Source of the DNA: an uncultured Mordavella sp.
GTDB lineage: Bacteria; Bacillota; Clostridia; Lachnospirales; Lachnospiraceae
NCBI GenBank assembly: GCA_902406105.1
Contig: CABPCP010000014.1
Coordinates: 1-50,473 of the forward strand
Direction: 5' to 3'
DNA length: 50,473 nt
Positions 47,217 to 50,473 of the stretch are shown here, in pieces (positions within the stretch are counted from its first letter, which is position 1; each line of letters opens with the position of its first letter). The notes under the pieces were generated by a model. It was not told the DNA's origin. It was given only the letters and a program-made list of their open reading frames with translations, and did no database searches. Both the position numbers and the translations under genes were made by a program.

Positions 47217-48611
47217 TTATTCCGTCATTGCTTCCTGAAAGATTTCCTCATCGCTGGGGATCGTTCCTTTGATCGGCACGCTCAGCCAGGTATTGTTAAG
47301 AAAATGCTTCAGGGTAATATTTTCAGAAACGATATTGCCTCCCCAGGTTCCGCAGCCTAAGGAACCGGTAAATGGCATCCCATTGTTCCAGTCACCGCTG
47401 TTTCCTACGCTCTGCGGCTGTCTCACCATCACGCGGGTCGTCTTGGTATTCAGAGCAAGCTCCAGGATATGCTCCTCATTGTTAGACTGGATCCCGCAGG
47501 AATGTCCAGCTCCCTGGTAGCTGTGTATCTCATTGACAATCCGCACTGCCTCTGAGAAATCTTTATACTTGTATACAGCCAATACTACACAAAGCTTTTC
47601 ACCGGAGAAGGGATATTCCTCTCCTCTTCCTGTTTCTTCCACCAAGATCATTGCGGCATCTTCCGGCACTTCTACTCCCGCGATCTGCCCGATCCTGGAC
47701 GCCGGCTGGGTCACGATATCCCGGTTCAGCACATGGCCCCCATCCGGCCAGATCGCTTTCTGGAATTTATCCTTTTCTTCCGCCGAGGCCAAATAAGCCC
47801 CCTCTGCTTTCAGGCACTCCAGAAATTCATCGTAGATCTGCTCACTGACCACGATAGAATTCTCACAGGAACAGCCAGAGGCATAGTCAAACGTCTTACT
47901 GACACGCACGTTAGCCGCCGCCTCTTTTAAATCCGCCGTCTCGTCAATGACTACCACGGCGTTTCCAACACCCACGCCATAGGCTGGGGTTCCAGAGCTG
48001 TATGCTGCCTTCACCATACCCGCCCCTCCGGTAGCGATCACAAGATCGGACTGAGCCATGATCTGACGGCTCATCTCCATGGTTGGATGCTCCGCGCAGA
48101 TCAAAAGATCTTCCGGCGCCCCATGCTTCCTTAACACCTCTCTCATAATCTCTGTGACCATATAGGTCGTTCTCTGACTCCTGGGATGGGGCGAGAATAC
48201 AATGGCGTTTCGGCTCTTTACTGCCAGGATTCCCTGGGTAGCCGGACAAAGTTCCGGCTGCGTGGTAGGAATCAGTGAGCCAATCACTCCTACCGGTTTC
48301 GCCAGCCTGCGGATTCCGGTTTCTTGGTTTTCTTCTACTACGCCCACCGTTTTCTGCGGATTGATGTCGCTTAAAACGCCCCTCACTTTTTTATATAATT
48401 TGTTCTGTTTCGATTCCTCGTTGCCCATACGAGTCTCTTCCTGGCAGAACGCGGCAATTTTTTCTACCGTATCTTTCTGTACCAGCGCCCAGCCGATAGC
48501 TCTTGAGAGTTTGTCCACCTGCTCCTGGGTGTAGCCGTCCGCGATTTTCTGCGCCTTTCTGGCCCGTTCCATCAGACCGGCAACGTATACTTCTTCATTT
48601 CGCTTTTCCAT
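47217..48611 (-). CDS. CoA-acylating aldehyde dehydrogenase (SauS/SucD-like)
   Basis: The 464-residue enzyme shows PVGVIGSLIPTTQPELCPATQGIL, VFSPHPRSQRTTYM, LVIATGGAGMVKAAYSSGTPAYGVGVGNAVVVIDETAD and the catalytic Cys in DYASGCSCENSIVV. It interconverts an aldehyde and an acyl-CoA with NAD(P). The nearest recalled relatives are sulfoacetaldehyde and succinate-semialdehyde dehydrogenases of the acylating type. It has no N-terminal encapsulation helix, in contrast with the BMC enzyme at 14330-15736, so it is cytoplasmic. ATG 48611 is preferred, where AGAAGG lies upstream and homology begins. Its role beside an HMG-CoA-lyase-like enzyme may be to dispose of acetyl-CoA or reducing equivalents. 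Confidence 0.87.
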   Translation of the reverse strand: MEKRNEEVYVAGLMERARKAQKIADGYTQEQVDKLSRAIGWALVQKDTVEKIAAFCQEETRMGNEESKQNKLYKKVRGVLSDINPQKTVGVVEENQETGIRRLAKPVGVIGSLIPTTQPELCPATQGILAVKSRNAIVFSPHPRSQRTTYMVTEIMREVLRKHGAPEDLLICAEHPTMEMSRQIMAQSDLVIATGGAGMVKAAYSSGTPAYGVGVGNAVVVIDETADLKEAAANVRVSKTFDYASGCSCENSIVVSEQIYDEFLECLKAEGAYLASAEEKDKFQKAIWPDGGHVLNRDIVTQPASRIGQIAGVEVPEDAAMILVEETGRGEEYPFSGEKLCVVLAVYKYKDFSEAVRIVNEIHSYQGAGHSCGIQSNNEEHILELALNTKTTRVMVRQPQSVGNSGDWNNGMPFTGSLGCGTWGGNIVSENITLKHFLNNTWLSVPIKGTIPSDEEIFQEAMTE

Positions 48612-48627
48612 GTTCAAGCCTTCTTTC

Positions 48628-49530
48628 TTATATATGATCATACTTGCAAGCCCGCAGCATATTTCCTGTCAGATCCGCATGAACCTTTGCCTTTACATAT
48701 GCCACCGCTTTCAGATATTCTTCTCCCGCGATCCCGCTCTCAACGCCCATATAGTCCAGCATGTTCAGGAAATCTTCCGTCGCCGCGTTCCCTGCCGCCC
48801 CCGGCGCGAACGGGCAGCCGCCCAGTCCGCCCACCGAGGTCTCAAAGGAGGTTATCCCATTCTGCATGGCGGCCAGGATATTGGCTAAGCCCTGGCCCCT
48901 GGTGTTATGCAGATGCATGGTATATATAAATTCCGGATACCGCTTTTTTACCGCTTCCGCAAGCCCCGCGACCCGTACCGGATCAGCGATCCCAATAGTA
49001 TCGCATAAAACGATCTCCTGGATTCCAAAATCTTTGGCTTCTTCCATCAAGGCAAACACCTGCTCTTGAGAGATTTTCCCCGCATAGGGACATCCAAAGG
49101 CGGTGGCGATGTCCAGACGCACTTTTAACTCTGGTACCGCTTGACGGATTTTTCCCAGCTCTTCCAGGGACTCCTTGACGGTCCGCCGGACATTTGCCTG
49201 GTTGTGGGCTTCGCTTGCTGAGATCACATAGCTGACTTCTTTTATGCCGCACTCCCAGGCGTTTTTTGCGCCTCGCTCGTTGGGTACCAGGGCGATGGCT
49301 CTAAGATCCGGGAATTTTTCGCGGACCTTTTCTGCCACTTCTTTTGCGTCCGCCATCTGAGGCACTGCTTTCGGATGTACAAATGAGGTCACTTCTACGG
49401 CAGTTACCCCTGCGTTTCGCAGCAGTTCAATAATACGGATCTTATCCTCTGTGGTAATAAAATCCTTGACATTCTGGAATCCGTCTCTTGGCCCAACTTC
49501 AATTACTGTCACTTTCTCTGGCAGTTTCAT
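48628..49530 (-). CDS. HMG-CoA lyase-like enzyme (retro-Claisen lyase)
   Basis: The 300-residue TIM barrel keeps all HMG-CoA lyase hallmarks: VIEVGPRDGFQN (catalytic Arg-Asp), IATAFGCPYAGK, MHLHNTRGQGL (metal His pair), and the C-terminal signature SVGGLGGCPFAPGAAGNAATE with the reactive Cys. HMG-CoA lyase cuts HMG-CoA to acetyl-CoA and acetoacetate. The same chemistry would cut citramalyl-CoA to acetyl-CoA and pyruvate. It lies between a class III CoA-transferase and an acylating dehydrogenase, and no leucine-catabolic genes (methylcrotonyl-CoA carboxylase) are seen, so a non-HMG substrate is plausible. Confidence 0.92.
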   Translation of the reverse strand: MKLPEKVTVIEVGPRDGFQNVKDFITTEDKIRIIELLRNAGVTAVEVTSFVHPKAVPQMADAKEVAEKVREKFPDLRAIALVPNERGAKNAWECGIKEVSYVISASEAHNQANVRRTVKESLEELGKIRQAVPELKVRLDIATAFGCPYAGKISQEQVFALMEEAKDFGIQEIVLCDTIGIADPVRVAGLAEAVKKRYPEFIYTMHLHNTRGQGLANILAAMQNGITSFETSVGGLGGCPFAPGAAGNAATEDFLNMLDYMGVESGIAGEEYLKAVAYVKAKVHADLTGNMLRACKYDHI

Positions 49531-49547
49531 AAGAAACCTTCCTTTCT

Positions 49548-50378
49548 CTAGATCACGCCCTCTTCTTTCAGCGTTTCCAGTTCCTGTCCCTCGATCCCCA
49601 GAAGATCCCTGTAGATTTCTTCGTTGTGTTCGCCAAGGAGCGGAGAATGTCTTTCTACTTCCGGATTTGTCTCACTCATCTTAAATTGGGAGCCCGTCAG
49701 TACTGTATCACCCGCCACCGGATGTTCTACATGGACAAACATTTCTCTTGCCTTTGCGTGGGGATCCGCCGCCACTTGGGCCAGGTTGTTGATGGGTGAG
49801 GCTGGAACGCCTCCATTCAACAGTTTCTCCATTACTTCTTCACTGGTATATTCTCTGGTCCACGCCTCAATGACCGGCTTGATCTCTTGATATCGTTCCA
49901 CTCTCTTTGGGTTCTTGTCATACCGCTCATCTGCGGAAAGCTCTGGTTTTCCCATCACTTCGCACAGCTTCTGCCACAATTTGTCGTTAGCCGCTCCAAT
50001 AACGATCATGCCGTCCTTTGTCGCAAAAGTATCTGTAGGATAATTGGACTCATACCGGTTTCCAATGCGCTCGGGGATGCGCCCGCCCATGGTATAGATC
50101 GGATAAATGATCTGCATACTCGCGATACAGGAATCCATCATACCGATGTCTACCTTTTGTCCAACTCCTGTCTGATTCCGGTATTGAAGCGCCGCCAAAA
50201 GCCCGATCGCCAAAGAGTAACCTGCCAGGCTGTCTGCCATGGCAGTCCCGATCCGTGTGGGGCTGCCGTCCGGCCAGCCCGTCACACTCATCAGGCCGCT
50301 GCTGGCCTGGCCGATCACATCATAGCCAGGCCGCAGGGTATAGGGTCCATAATGTCCAAAACCAGACACGGCGCCATA
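49548..50378 (-). CDS. class III CoA-transferase (CaiB/Frc family), C-terminal two thirds
   Basis: The gene reads toward the left from the window end; about 277 residues are clearly native. They start YGAVSGFGHYGPYTLRPGYDVIGQASSGLM, a typical CaiB/formyl-CoA transferase core, and include GTAMADSLAGYSLAIGLLAAL, RNQTGVGQKVDIGMMDSCIAS, YPTDTFATKDGMIVIGAANDKLW and PVAGDTVLTGSQFKMSETNPEVERHSPLLGEHNEEIY. The N-terminal ~120 residues, including the catalytic Asp, are not in the window. The frame stays open to the last base but codes for unrelated hydrophobic sequence upstream of 50378 (see next entry). The enzyme would move CoA onto a dicarboxylate such as citramalate or itaconate for the adjacent lyase. 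Confidence 0.9.
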   Translation of the reverse strand, partial: YGAVSGFGHYGPYTLRPGYDVIGQASSGLMSVTGWPDGSPTRIGTAMADSLAGYSLAIGLLAALQYRNQTGVGQKVDIGMMDSCIASMQIIYPIYTMGGRIPERIGNRYESNYPTDTFATKDGMIVIGAANDKLWQKLCEVMGKPELSADERYDKNPKRVERYQEIKPVIEAWTREYTSEEVMEKLLNGGVPASPINNLAQVAADPHAKAREMFVHVEHPVAGDTVLTGSQFKMSETNPEVERHSPLLGEHNEEIYRDLLGIEGQELETLKEEGVI

Positions 50379-50473
50379 GAGGTTAATTGAAAAATTAATT
50401 GCAACATAGGTTGTTGCAGTTAGAATTACAAGGCATATGGGCCATGGAGTTGCAGTTGTAACTTCATGGTTTC
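50379..50473. other. sequence of different character at the window end, replacing the 5' part of the CoA-transferase gene
   Basis: From about 50379-50387 to the end the DNA is AT-rich, and in the CoA-transferase frame it gives a Thr/Ile-rich peptide (VILTATTYVAINFSIN) unlike the family. TTAATT repeats at 50383 and 50395, a TGCAACA / TGTTGCA inverted repeat (50401-50419) and two GTTGCAGTT direct repeats (near 50413 and 50448) are seen. A TTGCAA / TAGAAT promoter-like pair with 16 bases spacing lies at 50399-50426. This could be the edge of an inserted element or an assembly junction; no transposase is visible. Confidence 0.4.

Noticed and set aside
1..50473. tRNA, rRNA genes or CRISPR arrays
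   Set aside because: No cloverleaf-like CCA-ended sequence, rRNA core or regularly spaced repeat was seen; gaps between genes are all under about 240 bases.
50437..50473. Start of a plus-strand gene (ATG at 50437) in the end segment
   Set aside because: Only 12 codons are visible and the ATG is almost at the predicted transcript start without a clear ribosome site, so it cannot be supported.

Overview
The window looks like chromosomal DNA of an anaerobic gut Firmicute, most likely a Lachnospiraceae-type Clostridia. The evidence is AGGAGG-type ribosome sites, moderate GC, D-proline reductase accessory genes (Stickland fermentation), YesM/YesN-type two-component signalling, ribose-type ABC import and a bacterial microcompartment (BMC). 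No rRNA, tRNA, CRISPR array or complete insertion sequence is visible, and no gene-free stretch exceeds about 240 bases.

Layout: (1) 1-3.5 kb, minus strand: the start of prdE, prdD, a DUF3810 membrane protein, an S66-type peptidase and a small exported protein. (2) 3.6-6.9 kb, plus strand: a small Xre-type regulator, then a DAHP synthase / 3-dehydroquinate synthase / short-chain dehydrogenase operon. (3) 6.96-23.9 kb: about 17 kb of genes, all on the minus strand. The upstream half (SIS isomerase, Zn-alcohol dehydrogenase, SAF-domain oxidoreductase, fucose-isomerase-like protein, FGGY kinase, RpiR regulator) reads into a BMC operon (class II aldolase, three BMC-P vertex proteins, CoA-acylating aldehyde dehydrogenase, PduL, a second FGGY kinase, one BMC-H, a flavoprotein-like protein, Fe-alcohol dehydrogenase, a second fucose-isomerase-like protein, an M24-fold protein). 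The BMC has no diol dehydratase, glycyl-radical enzyme or BMC-T, so it resembles the aldolase-driven PVM type of planctomycetes rather than Pdu, Eut or GRM compartments. (4) 24-34.6 kb: a response regulator and histidine kinase, two divergently transcribed membrane-anchored sugar-binding proteins that probably act as sensors, and a ribose-type ABC importer. Together these probably sense and import the sugar that region 3 degrades. (5) 34.7-37.1 kb: a YeiH-type transporter with a divergent LysR regulator, bracketed by two copies of a 34-bp palindrome (a third copy sits at 6.9 kb), then a candidate small RNA. (6) 37.1-50.4 kb, minus strand: a HAD phosphatase, asparaginase, a broken MFS transporter, an Old Yellow Enzyme-type reductase, and an operon with thioesterase, GGGtGRT protein, NifU-like scaffold, an aconitase-family hydratase (two subunits), a methylitaconate-isomerase-like protein, acylating aldehyde dehydrogenase, HMG-CoA-lyase-like protein and a class III CoA-transferase.

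Proposed functions: region 3 would isomerise and phosphorylate a sugar, cleave the ketose phosphate to DHAP and an aldehyde, and dismutate the aldehyde inside a shell to acyl-phosphate and alcohol. Region 6 would isomerise, hydrate, CoA-activate and cleave a branched unsaturated dicarboxylate, by an itaconate/citraconate-to-citramalyl-CoA type of chemistry. Both substrates are inferred from gene content and are not proven. The last ~95 bases no longer match the CoA-transferase and may be the edge of an insertion or an assembly boundary.
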